This document shows, in pieces, positions 7,992 through 18,527 of a DNA stretch of 64,000 bases. The position numbers were made by a program, and so were the translations under genes. Numbering within the stretch: position 1 is the stretch's first letter; every line of letters begins with the position of its first letter. The DNA is taken from positions 124,001 to 188,000 of the forward strand of contig NZ_JARJNS010000006.1 in NCBI RefSeq assembly GCF_030143245.1, given 5' to 3'. Under the pieces are notes generated by a model. That model was not told the DNA's origin. It ran no database searches and saw nothing but the letters and a program-made list of their open reading frames with translations. The stretch comes from Rhabdaerophilum sp. SD176. GTDB taxonomy: Bacteria > Pseudomonadota > Alphaproteobacteria > Rhizobiales > Beijerinckiaceae.

Positions 7992-10175
7992 TTAGGCCGG
8001 GGCGAGCGTCCGTGACGCGGTGACCTGCCGGAGGAGGACCGGCACGGCCAGCGCGATGCCGATCACCGTGGCGGTGAGGTTCGGCGAAATCACCAGCACG
8101 GAGCCGATGAAGAGCAGCAGCTGCTCCCAGCGGCGCATCGGCGCGAGGCCATAGCCGGTCACGGCGGCAGCGAGCATCACGACCCCGATGATGCAGCCCC
8201 CTGTGGTGAAGAAGAAATCTCCCCAGGTGAAGCCCTTGGTCATGATCAGCATGGCTGGCGAGAAGACGAAGACGAACGGCACCATGACCTTGGCCAGCCC
8301 GAGCCGGAAGGCGGTGTTCCCGGTCTTGAACGGGTCAGCCCCGGCCATGCTGGCGCCGGCATAGGCGGCCAGCGCGACCGGCGGCGTGAGATCGGCCAGC
8401 AACCCATAATAAAAGACGAAGAAATGCGAGACGATGGGCTCCACCCCCAGCTTGCCGAGGGCCGGCTGCGCGATGGTGACCATGATGATGTAGCTCGCGG
8501 TCGTCGGGATGCCACAACCGAGCAGGATGCAGACAATGCCGGTCATTACCAATGTGAAGAAAAGCGTCAGCGTGCTCGGGGTGAACCAGGCCGCCGGCAG
8601 GACGGCTGTCACGAGGGTTGTCAGGTCGCGGGCGAAGCCGATCACGATGTCCGACAGCTTGAAGCCGACGCCCGTCAGCGTGACGATGCCGATGATGATG
8701 CCCACGGTTGCAGCGGCCGCACCAACACCGATCGCATATTTCGCGCCGGTGACGAAGGCATCGGAGAGATCGATCACGCGGGCCATGCCGCCTTTCGCCC
8801 AGTCTTTCGCCACGAAGGCGAGCGAGGCGATGGCAGAGAAGCCGAACGCGATGGCGAGACCCCAGACGGTGATGATGGCGCCGGTGGCAATGAGCGCGAC
8901 CATGATCAGCAGCAAGGCCACCGAGATGACCTTGTTCCGCCCTGTCAGCCCGACAACCATGCAGGCGGTGATGCCCCAGAAGGCGGCGAGATAGGGCGTA
9001 TAGCCCGAGAGCAGCACAGCCAGCAGCACGACGAGCGGGGTGATGGAGGGCCAGCCTTCGGCCAGCACATCCATCGCGCGGGGCAGATCCGCCTTCGGCA
9101 CGCCTTTCAAGCCGAGCTTCTTGGCCTCGAAATGCACCTGGCAGAAGACGCCGAAGAAATGCATCGCCGCCGGCACGATCGCCGCGATGATGATCGTCTG
9201 GTACGGCAGGTTCAGGAACTCGACCATCAGGAACGCGGCGGCGCCCATGATCGGCGGCGTGATCTGACCTCCCGTCGCGGCGGCAGCTTCCACAGCGCCG
9301 GCGAAATGGCGGGGATAGCCGGTGCGGATCATCATCGGGATGGTCAGCGAGCCGACCGTGACCGTATTGGCGATGGACGAGCCGGAAATCATGCCGAACA
9401 GGCCGGAAGCGAAGATCGACACCTTGGCCGGCCCGCCGGAGAAGCGGCCCGCCAGCGCCATGGCAAGATCGATGAAGAGCTTGCCGAGGCCGACCCGTGT
9501 CGCCAGCACGCCGAACAGGACATAGTGGAAGACATAGGTCGCCACGACACCAAGTGCGATGCCGTAGACGCCCTGCGATGTCAGGTAGAGGTGGTTGACG
9601 ATGGCCTTCCAGCTGTTGCCGGGATGGGCGAAGATGCCGGGCAGCGACGGCCCCGCCATGGCATAGAGCATCAGCAGAACCGCGATGATCGGCAACGGCC
9701 AGCCGATGGCGCGCCGCGTCGCCTCGATCAGCACGAGGATAGCCAGCGAGCCCATGAATACGTCCATCGGCATTGGGTTGCCGACGCGGAAGACGAGGTC
9801 ATGGAAGATCCATGGCACATAGAGGCTTGAAACCACGGCAGCCAGGAAGAGCGCCCAGTCGATGATGCTGATTCCGAGCGGGCGGAACAGCGAGGCGACC
9901 GGCGGGCGATTGTTGCGCGCCTTGCTGGCCGAGAAGACCAGGAAGATCAGGCCGAGCACGAAAGCGAGATGTATGCCGCGATGGGTGACTTCCGGAAGCA
10001 GGCCGAAACCTGCGGTGTAGTAATGGAAGAGCGACAGCGCCAGAAGCATACCGGCGACGATCCAGCCGGTCAGCGGCAGGAGGGGCCGGAAGCGGATCTC
10101 GTGATCAAGGCTTTCCTCGAGTTCCTGCGCCTTCTTGAGATCGAGATCCCCGATCGGTGAATTGGCTGTCGACAT
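7992..10175 (-). CDS. TRAP transporter fused 4TM/12TM permease (TAXI type)
   Basis: This 727-residue protein is almost entirely membrane-embedded. The N-terminal third corresponds to the small DctQ-like subunit and the rest to the large DctM-like subunit, a fusion typical of TAXI-TRAP systems. DctM-type signatures include GRFSGGPAKVSIFASGLFG, NTVTVGSLTIPMM, EAAAATGGQITPPIMGAAAF and CGIPTTASYIIMV. It would drive sodium-coupled uptake of the ligand held by the upstream binding protein, probably a carboxylate or amino acid. The ATG at 10175 is preferred to a TTG four codons upstream. An intrinsic terminator lies between it and the binding-protein gene. Confidence 0.92.
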   Translation of the reverse strand: MSTANSPIGDLDLKKAQELEESLDHEIRFRPLLPLTGWIVAGMLLALSLFHYYTAGFGLLPEVTHRGIHLAFVLGLIFLVFSASKARNNRPPVASLFRPLGISIIDWALFLAAVVSSLYVPWIFHDLVFRVGNPMPMDVFMGSLAILVLIEATRRAIGWPLPIIAVLLMLYAMAGPSLPGIFAHPGNSWKAIVNHLYLTSQGVYGIALGVVATYVFHYVLFGVLATRVGLGKLFIDLAMALAGRFSGGPAKVSIFASGLFGMISGSSIANTVTVGSLTIPMMIRTGYPRHFAGAVEAAAATGGQITPPIMGAAAFLMVEFLNLPYQTIIIAAIVPAAMHFFGVFCQVHFEAKKLGLKGVPKADLPRAMDVLAEGWPSITPLVVLLAVLLSGYTPYLAAFWGITACMVVGLTGRNKVISVALLLIMVALIATGAIITVWGLAIAFGFSAIASLAFVAKDWAKGGMARVIDLSDAFVTGAKYAIGVGAAAATVGIIIGIVTLTGVGFKLSDIVIGFARDLTTLVTAVLPAAWFTPSTLTLFFTLVMTGIVCILLGCGIPTTASYIIMVTIAQPALGKLGVEPIVSHFFVFYYGLLADLTPPVALAAYAGASMAGADPFKTGNTAFRLGLAKVMVPFVFVFSPAMLIMTKGFTWGDFFFTTGGCIIGVVMLAAAVTGYGLAPMRRWEQLLLFIGSVLVISPNLTATVIGIALAVPVLLRQVTASRTLAPA

Positions 10176-10235
10176 CCGCGCCCCCAATAGCCCGAACGGA
10201 CCTGCCTTACGCCGGCCCCTTCCCGTCTTCCCATT

Positions 10236-10269
10236 GAAAAACCCGCACGGCAGCGCCTGCCGCGCGGGT
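10236..10269 (-). terminator. Intrinsic terminator between TAXI binding protein and TRAP permease
   Basis: ACCCGCACGGCAG (10241-10253) pairs with CTGCCGCGCGGGT (10257-10269) with one mismatch and a three-base loop. On the minus strand it is followed directly by TTTTTC. This is a textbook intrinsic terminator, 25 bases after the binding-protein stop and about 60 bases before the permease start. Read-through would set a low permease level relative to the binding protein. Confidence 0.75.
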
Positions 10270-10294
10270 AATCAGCCCTCTTCGAGGAGCGGGC

Positions 10295-11263
10295 TCAGCC
10301 CTTCAGGAGGCCGGCTTCCTTGTAGAAGCGCTCGGCACCGGGATGCAGCGGAATGCCGAGGCCCGCCAGGGCATTGGCCTTCACGATGGCCTTGCCCTTG
10401 GCATGGCCGGAATCAAGGGCGGCGCGGGCCTTGTCTGACCAGAGGCCCTTGGTGACCTCATAGACCGTGTCGGCATCGATCTTCGCGGTGGTGACCCATT
10501 GCGCGCCGACAGCCAGCGATTTCACACCCTTGGTGCCCTTGTAGGCATTGTCCGGGATGATGTCGTCGGCGAAGAAGGTGAACTTCTTCTTCAGTTCCGC
10601 GGCCTGCGGGCCATCCACTGCCACAAGCTCGAAACCCTGCGTGGCGCCGAGTTCGGTCAGCGCGCCGAACGGATAGCCGCCGGTGAAGAAGAACCCGTCA
10701 AGCGAGCCGTCCTTCATCTTCTCGATGGCCGGGCCCGGCTTGATGAATTCCGGCTTGTAATCGCGGTCGGTCACGCCATAGGCGGCGAGGATGGCGCGGG
10801 CATTGACGAGCGAGCCCGAGCCCGGCTCGTCCACCGAGAAGCGCTTGCCCTTGATATCCGCCGGCGATTTCACGCCGAGTCCCTTCTTGACGACGATATG
10901 CACCGTTTCGGGATAGAGATTGGCGATGGCGCGGAGTTCGGCGACCTTCGGCTTGCCTTCGTAGATGCCGGTGCCGGTATAGGCCCAGGCGGCGACATCG
11001 GCCTGGCTGAAGCCGGATTCCGAGGCGCCGCCGACAATCGCGTTGACATTGGCGACCGACCCGTTCGAGGCGACGGCCGAGGCGTTCAACTTGTCGCCGG
11101 AGATCGCGTTCGCGATGATGCCGCCGATCGGATAATAGGTGCCACCGGTGCCGCCGGTGCCGATGCGGAAGAACTTGGCCTGCGCCAGGGCCGAACCGCC
11201 GGTGGCGGAAAGGGCCGCGAGGGCAGCAGCGCCCTTGAGGGCGTCACGACGGGAAAGGAACAT
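10295..11263 (-). CDS. TAXI-family TRAP transporter substrate-binding protein
   Basis: This 322-residue periplasmic binding protein has a Tat-like signal (FLSRRDALKGAAALAALSATGGSALAQ). The mature start KFFRIGTGGTGGTYYPIGGIIANAI is the family hallmark, and KKGLGVKSPADIKGKRFSVDEPGSGS is also typical of TAXI proteins. The ATG at 11263 is chosen because a GGAG site lies nine bases upstream and because the signal peptide starts there; the open frame extends 29 codons further without sense. It is the first gene of the TRAP operon. The ligand is unknown; characterised TAXI proteins bind glutamate or other acids. Confidence 0.93.
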   Translation of the reverse strand: MFLSRRDALKGAAALAALSATGGSALAQAKFFRIGTGGTGGTYYPIGGIIANAISGDKLNASAVASNGSVANVNAIVGGASESGFSQADVAAWAYTGTGIYEGKPKVAELRAIANLYPETVHIVVKKGLGVKSPADIKGKRFSVDEPGSGSLVNARAILAAYGVTDRDYKPEFIKPGPAIEKMKDGSLDGFFFTGGYPFGALTELGATQGFELVAVDGPQAAELKKKFTFFADDIIPDNAYKGTKGVKSLAVGAQWVTTAKIDADTVYEVTKGLWSDKARAALDSGHAKGKAIVKANALAGLGIPLHPGAERFYKEAGLLKG

Positions 11264-11502
11264 GGTACACTCCGCTTCACGAGGAAAGGCTGTGGGCATC
11301 GTTGCCCCCGCCACCGGGGCAATGTTTGCAATCTCCGGCGCAAGGCGCAAGGCTGTTCTTGCAGCGCCCGGTCAGGACCTTGCGGGATGGAGGCTGGAAA
11401 ACCGGGCTCCAAGGCTTGGAAGCCGCGCCGGGACAATGCAGGATAGCGTCTGTTCCGGCCTGTGGATTGCCTTGCACCCCCCTGCCCTTCCGGGAGATGA
11501 CG

Positions 11503-11874
11503 ATGCTGTTCCTCTGCCTCTGCCGATACAATGCGGACGACTTTGCCGGGCTGGATTCGGCGCAGTTCGACCGGATCGGCGAGATGTGTGCGCCGATTGA
11601 CCAGGCCTTCAAGGCAAGCGGCCATGTTCGGATCACAGGGTCCCTCGGCCTGCCGGAAGAGGCGCGCTGGCTCAAGGCGACGGCTTCCGGCGTGACAGCG
11701 GGCGAAGGCCTCTACGAGCCGACGACGGAACCGCCCGGCGCGTTTTTCATGATCGAGGCCAGCAGCATGGAACAGGCGGTCGAGATTGCGCGGATGCATC
11801 CCGGTGCGCATCTCGGCGGCATGTTCGAAGGGGCGATCGAGATCTGGCCCATTGCGCAATGGGAACAGCCCTAG
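11503..11874 (+). CDS. YCII/DGPF-domain small protein
   Basis: This 123-residue protein begins MLFLCLCRYNADDFAGL and contains GSLGLPEEARWLKATASGVTAGEG, then a PGAFFMIEASSMEQAVEIARMHPGAHLGG stretch. That order is characteristic of the YCII/DGPF family of ferredoxin-like-fold dimers, whose members are mostly uncharacterised. Two in-frame ATGs are close together; the one at 11503 has better spacing (six bases) to a GGGAG site than the one at 11497. The 239-base region upstream separates it from the divergent TAXI gene. Function unknown; it may form a small unit with the ankyrin gene downstream. Confidence 0.75.
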   Translation: MLFLCLCRYNADDFAGLDSAQFDRIGEMCAPIDQAFKASGHVRITGSLGLPEEARWLKATASGVTAGEGLYEPTTEPPGAFFMIEASSMEQAVEIARMHPGAHLGGMFEGAIEIWPIAQWEQP

Positions 11875-11957
11875 CAGCCCTTGCCGGGCGCCACGTTCTG
11901 CGTTCCGATGCCCTGCTTGAAAGCGGGGGCAACCCGCCCTGACCGGGAGATGATGCC

Positions 11958-12641
11958 ATGGATATCCGTTCTGCATTCAGGGCCGGCCTCGTGCTGGCTG
12001 CGTTCGGTCTTGCGGGCCCCTTGCCGGCGCAGGTGCCGGCCGGCCCCGAGGAGATCGCCGCCTATCAGGGGCTGCACCGTGCCGCCCATGCCGGCGATGT
12101 AGCCGAGATCCGCCGCCTCATCGCCTCCGGCGCCGCACCGGATGCACGCGATGGCCGCCAGCGCACGCCGCTTCTTGTCGCCTGCCATGCCCGCCAGCGG
12201 GAAGCGATGCGGGCGCTGGTCGCCGGCAAGGCGGATCCGAAGGCGGTCGATGCCCAGAACTATGATTGCATCACCATTGCCGCCGTGGCCGATGATGTGC
12301 CGACGCTGGAAACCGCCATCGCCATCGGCGGCGATCCGCGCCAGATCACCAGCCCCTATCAGGGCACGGCGCTGATCGCGGCCGCGCATCTCGGCCATGA
12401 CGGGGTGGTGAAAACGCTGATCGGGGCCCGCGCGCCGCTGGACCATGTGAACAACCTCCACTGGACGGCGCTGATCGAGGCCGTGATCCTCGGCAATGGC
12501 GGGGCACGCCATGTCGAGACCGTCCGGCTGCTCGTCGAGGCGGGGGCCCGACGCGATCTCGCTGATCGCGAAGGCCGGACGCCGCTCGACCATGCCCGCA
12601 GCCGGGGTTATGCCGCGATGGTGACATTGCTGGCCCGATAG
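11958..12641 (+). CDS. Exported ankyrin-repeat protein
   Basis: This 227-residue protein has a signal peptide (cleavage likely near PLPAQ, about residue 25) followed by about five ankyrin repeats. Repeat landmarks are LHRAAHAGDVAEIRRLIASGAAPDARD, TPLLVACHARQREAMRALVAGKADP, TALIAAAHLGHDGVVKTLIGARAPLD, TALIEAVILGNGGARHVETVRLLVEAGA and TPLDHARSRGYAAMVTLLAR. Such periplasmic ankyrin proteins are often protein-interaction partners; some protect catalases or pair with toxins. No partner is evident here. Confidence 0.88.
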   Translation: MDIRSAFRAGLVLAAFGLAGPLPAQVPAGPEEIAAYQGLHRAAHAGDVAEIRRLIASGAAPDARDGRQRTPLLVACHARQREAMRALVAGKADPKAVDAQNYDCITIAAVADDVPTLETAIAIGGDPRQITSPYQGTALIAAAHLGHDGVVKTLIGARAPLDHVNNLHWTALIEAVILGNGGARHVETVRLLVEAGARRDLADREGRTPLDHARSRGYAAMVTLLAR

Positions 12642-12663
12642 ATGCCGCGCGAGGGACCATCCT

Positions 12664-12708
12664 GCCCGGAAAAAAGGCATCCCCTTCCGGTTTTTCCCGC
12701 CCGGGCAG
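12664..12708. other. Possible hairpin in the gap before the transglutaminase operon
   Basis: TGCCCGG followed by a run of A (12664-12676) faces a run of T and CCGGGCA (12692-12708). Together they could fold into an imperfect stem after the ankyrin gene. The 158-base gap between 12642 and 12799 otherwise shows no clear promoter. Confidence 0.3.
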
Positions 12709-12799
12709 CCGCATGGGCCCGGGACAAGTCCGGCAATAAGCTTGCTTCCCTCGTTCACATGCGCCCACACTGGACGCCTGTTCTCAAGTCTGGAAGCCC

Positions 12800-15700
12800 A
12801 TGACCATCCTTGCCGGCCTGCACCACCTCACCCATTACCGCTATGACCGACCGGTCACGCTCGGGCCCCAGATTGTCCGGCTCCGCCCGGCGCCGCACAG
12901 CCGCACGCGGGTGCTCTCGCATTCGATCAAGGTGTCGCCCGGCGGGCATTTCGTGAACCACCAGCAGGATGTCTACGGGAACTGGCAGGCGCGCTACGTG
13001 TTTCCGGAGCCGGTCACGGAATTCCGGATCGAGGTTGACCTCGTGGCCGACATGACGGTCTACAACCCGTTCGACTTTTTCGTCGAGGAAGAGGCGGTGC
13101 GGTATCCGTTCCATTACCCCGCCGATATCCGCGACGATCTCGCTGTCTACCGGGCGGTCGAGCCGGCCGGGCCGCTGCTCGCCCGGTTCCTGCAGGATGT
13201 CCCGCGCGAGGCCCCCTCGACGGTGGATTTCGTTGTCGCGCTCAATGCCCGGATTGCGAAGGAGGTCAATTACACGATCCGCATGGAGCCTGGTGTCCAG
13301 ACGCCCGAGGAGACGCTGAAGGGCGCGCTCGGCTCCTGCCGCGATTCCAGCTGGCTGCTGGTCAATGCCTTGCGCCATCTCGGCTTTGCCGCGCGGTTCG
13401 TCTCTGGCTACCTGATCCAGCTCAAGCCGGATCTCAAGGCGCTGGACGGGCCGGCAGGAACCGAGGTCGATTTCACCGATCTCCATGCCTGGGCCGAGGT
13501 CTACCTGCCCGGCGCCGGCTGGGTGGGGCTCGACCCGACCTCCGGCCTGCTGGCCGGCGAAAGCCATATCCCGCTGGCCGCGACACCGCATTACCGCAAT
13601 GCCGCGCCGATTGCCGGCATGGCCAGCTTCGCCAATGTCGATTTCGAGTTCGACATGAAGGTCTCGCGCTTCGCCGAGCGGCCGCGCATCACCAAGCCGT
13701 TCTCGGACGCGGCCTGGGCTGCGCTCGACGCGCTGGGCGAGAAGGTTGATGCTGTCCTCGCCGCCGAGGATGTCCGGCTGACCATGGGTGGCGAGCCGAC
13801 CTTCATCTCCATCGACGACTTCCAGTCCGCCGAATGGAATACCGATGCTGTCGGCCCGACCAAGCGCGATCTCGCCGATACGCTGATCCGCCGCCTGCGC
13901 GACCGGTTCGCCCCGTCCGGCTTCCTGCATTATGGCCAGGGCAAATGGTATCCCGGAGAAAGCCTGCCGCGCTGGACGTTCTCGCTCTACTGGCGGCGCG
14001 ATGGCCAGCCGGTCTGGAAGGATGCGGCGCGGATCGCCGGCGAGGCCCCGCGCGCGGATGCGACAGTGGAGAATGCCGGCGTCCTGCTTGCGGATATCGC
14101 CGAGGGGCTCGGGATCGAGAATGATTTCGTCCAGCCGGTCTACGAGGATCCTGCCATCTGGGTGATGCAGGAGGCCAACCTGCCCACCAACGTTACGCCG
14201 GGGGATTCGAAGCTTGACGATCCGGAGGAGCGCTCCCGCATCGCCCGGGTGTTCGAACGGGGGCTCGTCAACCCTGTCGCCTACGTGCTGCCGGTCCAGC
14301 GGGCGCAGGCGCAGCACCGGCCCTGGCGGAGCGAGAAATGGCGGACGCGGCGCGGCAAGCTCACCCTCATTCCCGGGGACAGCCCGGCCGGCTTCCGCCT
14401 GCCGCTGAAGGCGCTGCCCTATGTTCCACCCGAAAAATACCCCTTCACCCATCCGGCAGATCCAACCGCGATCAGCGCCCATTTCCCCGGTTTCGCTCCG
14501 CCACCTGCACCCCCGCAGCCCGATCGCGGCGAGCAGGCTTTCGTTTCGGTGGAGAGCAGCGAGCCCGGGCAGGAACGCAACGAGCAATCGCTGGTCAGCG
14601 ACGGATCGACCGCCGTGCGCACGGCGATGTCGATCGAAGTGCGCGACGGGCGGATCTGCATCTTCATGCCGCCGGTGGAGCGCGCCGAGGATTATCTCGA
14701 TCTGCTGGCGGTCATCGAGGAGAAGGTCGCCGGGCGCGGCCTTGCCGTCCATATCGAGGGCTATTCTCCGCCGAATGACCCGCGGCTCAACGTTATCCGC
14801 GTCGCGCCCGACCCCGGTGTGATCGAGGTGAACATCCACCCCGCTTCAAGCTGGCAGGATTGCGTGGCCACGACCGAGGCGATCTATGAGGAAGCGCGGC
14901 TCTGCCGGCTTGGCGCCGACAAGTTCATGATCGATGGCCGCCATTGCGGCACGGGCGGTGGCAACCATGTCGTTGTCGGCGGGGCAACGCCGCTGGACAG
15001 CCCGTTCCTGCGCCGGCCGGACCTGTTGCGCAGCCTGATCCTGCACTGGAACCGCCATCCCAGCCTGTCCTACCTGTTCTCCGGCCTCTTCATCGGCCCG
15101 ACCAGCCAGGCCCCGCGGATCGACGAGGCCCGGCATGACGCCCTCTACGAGCTGGAAATCGCCATGCGGCAGATCCCCCGCCCCGGCGAGGGGCAGGCGC
15201 CGCCGCCCTGGCTGGTGGACCGGCTGCTGCGCAACATGCTGGTCGATGTGACAGGCAACACCCATCGCGCCGAGATCTGTATCGACAAGCTGTTCTCGCC
15301 GGATAGCCCGACCGGGCGGCTCGGCCTTGTCGAGTTCCGTGGCTTCGAGATGCCGCCCAATGCCCGGATGAGCCTGGCGCAGCAGGTGCTGATCCGCGCG
15401 CTCATCGCACGGCTCTGGCAGAAGCCGCTAGATGGCACGCTGACACGCTGGGGCACGCAGCTGCATGACCGGTTCATGCTGCCGCACATGATCTGGGCCG
15501 ATTTCCTTGAGGTGCTGGACGATCTCGGCCGACATGGCTTCCCGCTTCTGCCGGAATGGTACGAGGCGCAATTCGAGTTCCGCTTCCCGACCTGCGGCGA
15601 GGTGGAGTTCGAGGGCGTGAAGCTCGAAATTCGTCAGGCGCTCGAACCCTGGCATGTGCTGGGCGAAAGCGGAACACCGGGCGGAACCGTCCGGTTCGTG

Positions 15701-16138
15701 GATTCCTCGATCGAACGGTTGCAGGTCAAGCTGCAGACGGGCGATCCGGCGCGGTATCATGTTGCCTGCAACCGCCGGCTGGTGCCGCTGACGCGGATCG
15801 GCTCGAGCGGCATCGGCATCGGCGGCGTGCGCTTCAAGGCGTGGAAACCGCCGAACGGGCTGCATCCGGTGCTCCCGCTCGACGTGCCGCTGACCTTCGA
15901 TGTCTTCGACACCCATTCCGGCCGCGCGCTCGGGGGCTGCGTCTACCACGTTGCCCATCCCGGCGGGCGCAGCTACGAAACCTTTCCCGTCAATTCGAAC
16001 GAAGCGCAGGCCCGCCGTCTTGCCCGGTTCGAACCTTACGGCCATTCTGCCGGTTCCTATGTCCCGGCACGCACCCAACCGCATCCCGAATTCCCGATGA
16101 CACTCGACCTCCGGATGCCTCCGGGCCCCGTCTCATGA
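12800..16138 (+). CDS. Transglutaminase-like / DUF2126 putative amidoligase fusion
   Basis: This is a 1112-residue cytoplasmic protein. Residues 1-270 form a transglutaminase-like domain (beta-rich N-terminus beginning [21 protein letters not shown]) with a complete Cys180-His229-Asp245 triad, seen in [24 protein letters not shown] and VGLDPTSG. Residues from about 290 to the end belong to DUF2126, which Pfam describes as a putative amidoligase. Its landmarks are [24 protein letters not shown] and [19 protein letters not shown]. The enzyme is expected to make or break amide bonds, perhaps on a peptide tag. The downstream ATP-grasp gene overlaps it by ATGA. Substrate unknown. Confidence 0.9.
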   Translation: MTILAGLHHLTHYRYDRPVTLGPQIVRLRPAPHSRTRVLSHSIKVSPGGHFVNHQQDVYGNWQARYVFPEPVTEFRIEVDLVADMTVYNPFDFFVEEEAVRYPFHYPADIRDDLAVYRAVEPAGPLLARFLQDVPREAPSTVDFVVALNARIAKEVNYTIRMEPGVQTPEETLKGALGSCRDSSWLLVNALRHLGFAARFVSGYLIQLKPDLKALDGPAGTEVDFTDLHAWAEVYLPGAGWVGLDPTSGLLAGESHIPLAATPHYRNAAPIAGMASFANVDFEFDMKVSRFAERPRITKPFSDAAWAALDALGEKVDAVLAAEDVRLTMGGEPTFISIDDFQSAEWNTDAVGPTKRDLADTLIRRLRDRFAPSGFLHYGQGKWYPGESLPRWTFSLYWRRDGQPVWKDAARIAGEAPRADATVENAGVLLADIAEGLGIENDFVQPVYEDPAIWVMQEANLPTNVTPGDSKLDDPEERSRIARVFERGLVNPVAYVLPVQRAQAQHRPWRSEKWRTRRGKLTLIPGDSPAGFRLPLKALPYVPPEKYPFTHPADPTAISAHFPGFAPPPAPPQPDRGEQAFVSVESSEPGQERNEQSLVSDGSTAVRTAMSIEVRDGRICIFMPPVERAEDYLDLLAVIEEKVAGRGLAVHIEGYSPPNDPRLNVIRVAPDPGVIEVNIHPASSWQDCVATTEAIYEEARLCRLGADKFMIDGRHCGTGGGNHVVVGGATPLDSPFLRRPDLLRSLILHWNRHPSLSYLFSGLFIGPTSQAPRIDEARHDALYELEIAMRQIPRPGEGQAPPPWLVDRLLRNMLVDVTGNTHRAEICIDKLFSPDSPTGRLGLVEFRGFEMPPNARMSLAQQVLIRALIARLWQKPLDGTLTRWGTQLHDRFMLPHMIWADFLEVLDDLGRHGFPLLPEWYEAQFEFRFPTCGEVEFEGVKLEIRQALEPWHVLGESGTPGGTVRFVDSSIERLQVKLQTGDPARYHVACNRRLVPLTRIGSSGIGIGGVRFKAWKPPNGLHPVLPLDVPLTFDVFDTHSGRALGGCVYHVAHPGGRSYETFPVNSNEAQARRLARFEPYGHSAGSYVPARTQPHPEFPMTLDLRMPPGPVS

Positions 16139-18519
16139 GCGCCGTCTCGCGTGAGATGTCGGAAGGCCTGCCGCCAATCGTGGCCGGCTATCGGCCGCTG
16201 GAGGGCATCCCCGACGAGATGATCGGCCTGGATGGAAGCATCCGCGCGCCGTGGCTGCCCCTTCTCGCGCATCTCTCCGCGCTATCGCCGGCGGAGATCG
16301 CCGCCCGGTTCGGCCGTGGCGACCAGTATCTGCGCGATGCCGGCGTCTATTACCGCCATTATGGCAAGGGAGATGTCGCCAGCCGCGACTGGCCGCTCAG
16401 CCATGTTCCCGTCATCCTCGCGGAGAGCGAATGGCAGGCGCTGGCCGACGGGCTGGTGCAGCGCGCCGAACTGCTCGAAGCCGTGATGGCCGACATCTAC
16501 GGCGAAAACACCCTGCTGACGAGCGGCGACCTGCCGGGCACCCTGCTCGCGGCCAACCCGCATTGGCTGCGCCCGCTGGTCGGGGTGAAGCCGGCCTCGG
16601 GCCATTTCCTCCATTTCATCGCGATGGATCTCGGCCGTGGCGAGGATGGCCGCTGGTGGGTGCTGGGCGACCGGACGGAAGCGCCGTCCGGCGCCGGCTT
16701 CGCGCTGGAGACCCGGGTGGCGACATCGCGCGTTTTCGCCGAAATCTACCGGCAGTCCAACGTGCATCGGCTGGCGGGTTTCTTCGGCGCCTTCCGCGAC
16801 ATGCTCGACTGGATGCGCACGCCCGGGACCGGAAGCGTCGGCCTGCTGACCTCGGGCCTCTTCAACGAGACCTATTACGAGCAGGCCTATATCGCCCGAT
16901 ATCTCGGTCTTTCGCTGCTGGAAGGCGAGGATCTCGTCGTCGAGGGGCAGGACCTCAAGGTCCGCACCATTGACGGGCTGAAGCCGATCAGCGTCCTCTG
17001 GCGGCGGCTGGAAAGTGCATGGTGCGACCCGCTCGAACTGGACGAGCGCTCGCGGCTCGGAACCCCGGGCCTGCTGGACGCGATCCGCGCCGGCCGCGTG
17101 ACGATGGCGAATGCGCTCGGGGCCGGCGCACTGGAAACGCAGGCCTTTCTCGCGTTCCTGCCGCGCCTCTGCGAAAGGCTGCGCGGCGAGAGCCTCGCCA
17201 TTCCCAATGTCGCGACATGGTGGTGCGGGCAGGAAGCCGAATATCAGTATGTGCGCGAGAACCGCCACAGGCTGGTCATCTCGCGCGCCAATGCGAACCG
17301 ACTGCCGATCGAGCTGGACCCGCAGGGCAGCACCCTGCCCGAGGCGATGACACCGGAACGCTGGCTCGACGAGGAGCGCCACGCGCTGGTCGGGCAGGAA
17401 GCCGTGCGCCTCTCGACAACGCCGGCCTGGAAGGATGGGGTGCTTGCGCCGCGGCCGATGACCCTGCGCGTGTTCCTCGCCCGGACACCGGAGGGATGGC
17501 AGGCCATGCCTGGCGGCTTTGCCCGCGTCGGCCAGACGCTCGAACCGGGCAGCATTGCCATGCGGTATGGCTCGAATGTCGCGGATGTCTGGATTGTCGC
17601 CGACAAACCGGTGCCGGAACCCAGCCTCCTGCGCCAGAATGGCACTGCCTTCATGCGCAAGCAGCCTGGCACCCTGCCGGCGCGGGCGGCGGACAACCTG
17701 TTCTGGCTGGGCCGCTATGTCGAGCGCACCGAAGGCATGCTGCGCCTGCTTCGGGCCTATCACGGCCGCCTGGCCGAGAGCGCGGATACCGAGGCGCCCC
17801 TGCTGCAGCGGGTGGCGGAGCTGCTCGAAACCTACGGGATGGATCTTGCCCAGCCGCTGCCTTCGGAAGTCATCTCGTGCATCCAGTCCGCCGTGACCAG
17901 CGCCGGCAAGATCCGGGACCGGTTCTCGCTTGATGGTTGGTCGGCCCTTGTCGATCTCGCGAGTTCCGCCGAGCAGATCGGGCGGCAGGTTCAGCCGGGC
18001 GATGATGCCGCCCGGGCCATCAGCGTGCTGATCCGCAAGCTCACCGGCTTTTCCGGGCTGGTGCACGAGAACATGTATCGCGCGATGGGCTGGCGCTTCC
18101 TGACGATCGGGCAGTCGATCGAGCGCGCGATCGGCATGGCGGGCTGGCTGTCCGCAATGATCCCGGCGGATGCGCCGGATGGCGCGCTCGACCTGATGAT
18201 CGAGGTGGGCGACAGCGTGATGACGCATCGCCGCCGCTATGCGATGGCGATGCCGGAGAGCGTCTGCGACCTGATGGTTCTCGATTCGCTGAACCCCCGC
18301 TCCATCCTGTTCGAACTGGAGCGGATGCAATCCCATATCGAACTGCTGCCCGGTTCGCGCCGCGAGAACCGCCTCTCGCCGCTCGGGCAGGCCTTGCTGA
18401 AGCTCCGTACCGATGTGGCGACCATGCCGGCAGAGGCGATCACGCCGGAATGGCTGCTCGATCTGAAGTGGCGCATCGCCGGATTGTCGGACGCCGTCAC
18501 CGACACCTACTTCGCCTGA
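16135..18519 (+). CDS. Circularly permuted ATP-grasp fused to alpha-E domain
   Basis: This is a 794-residue protein. Residues 1-480 match the circularly permuted type 2 ATP-grasp family ([94 protein letters not shown]). Residues from about 515 form an alpha-E domain ([22 protein letters not shown]...). These are often separate genes; here they are fused. The start is fixed by the ATGA overlap with the preceding gene, although the reading frame is open far upstream. Comparative genomics places ATP-grasp, alpha-E and transglutaminase genes in one predicted peptide-ligation system; no product is known to me. Confidence 0.92.
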   Translation: MSAVSREMSEGLPPIVAGYRPLEGIPDEMIGLDGSIRAPWLPLLAHLSALSPAEIAARFGRGDQYLRDAGVYYRHYGKGDVASRDWPLSHVPVILAESEWQALADGLVQRAELLEAVMADIYGENTLLTSGDLPGTLLAANPHWLRPLVGVKPASGHFLHFIAMDLGRGEDGRWWVLGDRTEAPSGAGFALETRVATSRVFAEIYRQSNVHRLAGFFGAFRDMLDWMRTPGTGSVGLLTSGLFNETYYEQAYIARYLGLSLLEGEDLVVEGQDLKVRTIDGLKPISVLWRRLESAWCDPLELDERSRLGTPGLLDAIRAGRVTMANALGAGALETQAFLAFLPRLCERLRGESLAIPNVATWWCGQEAEYQYVRENRHRLVISRANANRLPIELDPQGSTLPEAMTPERWLDEERHALVGQEAVRLSTTPAWKDGVLAPRPMTLRVFLARTPEGWQAMPGGFARVGQTLEPGSIAMRYGSNVADVWIVADKPVPEPSLLRQNGTAFMRKQPGTLPARAADNLFWLGRYVERTEGMLRLLRAYHGRLAESADTEAPLLQRVAELLETYGMDLAQPLPSEVISCIQSAVTSAGKIRDRFSLDGWSALVDLASSAEQIGRQVQPGDDAARAISVLIRKLTGFSGLVHENMYRAMGWRFLTIGQSIERAIGMAGWLSAMIPADAPDGALDLMIEVGDSVMTHRRRYAMAMPESVCDLMVLDSLNPRSILFELERMQSHIELLPGSRRENRLSPLGQALLKLRTDVATMPAEAITPEWLLDLKWRIAGLSDAVTDTYFA

Positions 18520-18527
18520 GCGCACCG

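Noticed and set aside
7809-8015. A 68-codon plus-strand frame between ugpB and the TRAP permease gene
   Set aside because: It covers the Pho box and a strong hairpin, has no ribosome site or recognisable composition, and ends inside the permease gene.
11264-11502. Additional small gene upstream of the YCII gene
   Set aside because: The open frames here have no ribosome site or family pattern; repeated GCGCAAG words were noted at about 11340-11355 but no clear operator emerges.
12755-14839. A 694-codon open frame on the minus strand, and similar long antisense frames at 1206-3035 (+), 16282-18525 (-), 45695-47641 (-), 47584-49314 (+), 49257-51338 (-), 54738-56357 (+) and 57460-59073 (+)
   Set aside because: Each lies opposite a well-supported gene, is rich in Arg, Gly, Asp and His without domain motifs, and is explained by the high GC content, which removes stop codons from shadow frames.
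15556-16134. N-terminal extension of the ATP-grasp/alpha-E gene
   Set aside because: The extension is a shadow of the preceding gene; the ATGA overlap at 16135 and family N-terminus place the start there.
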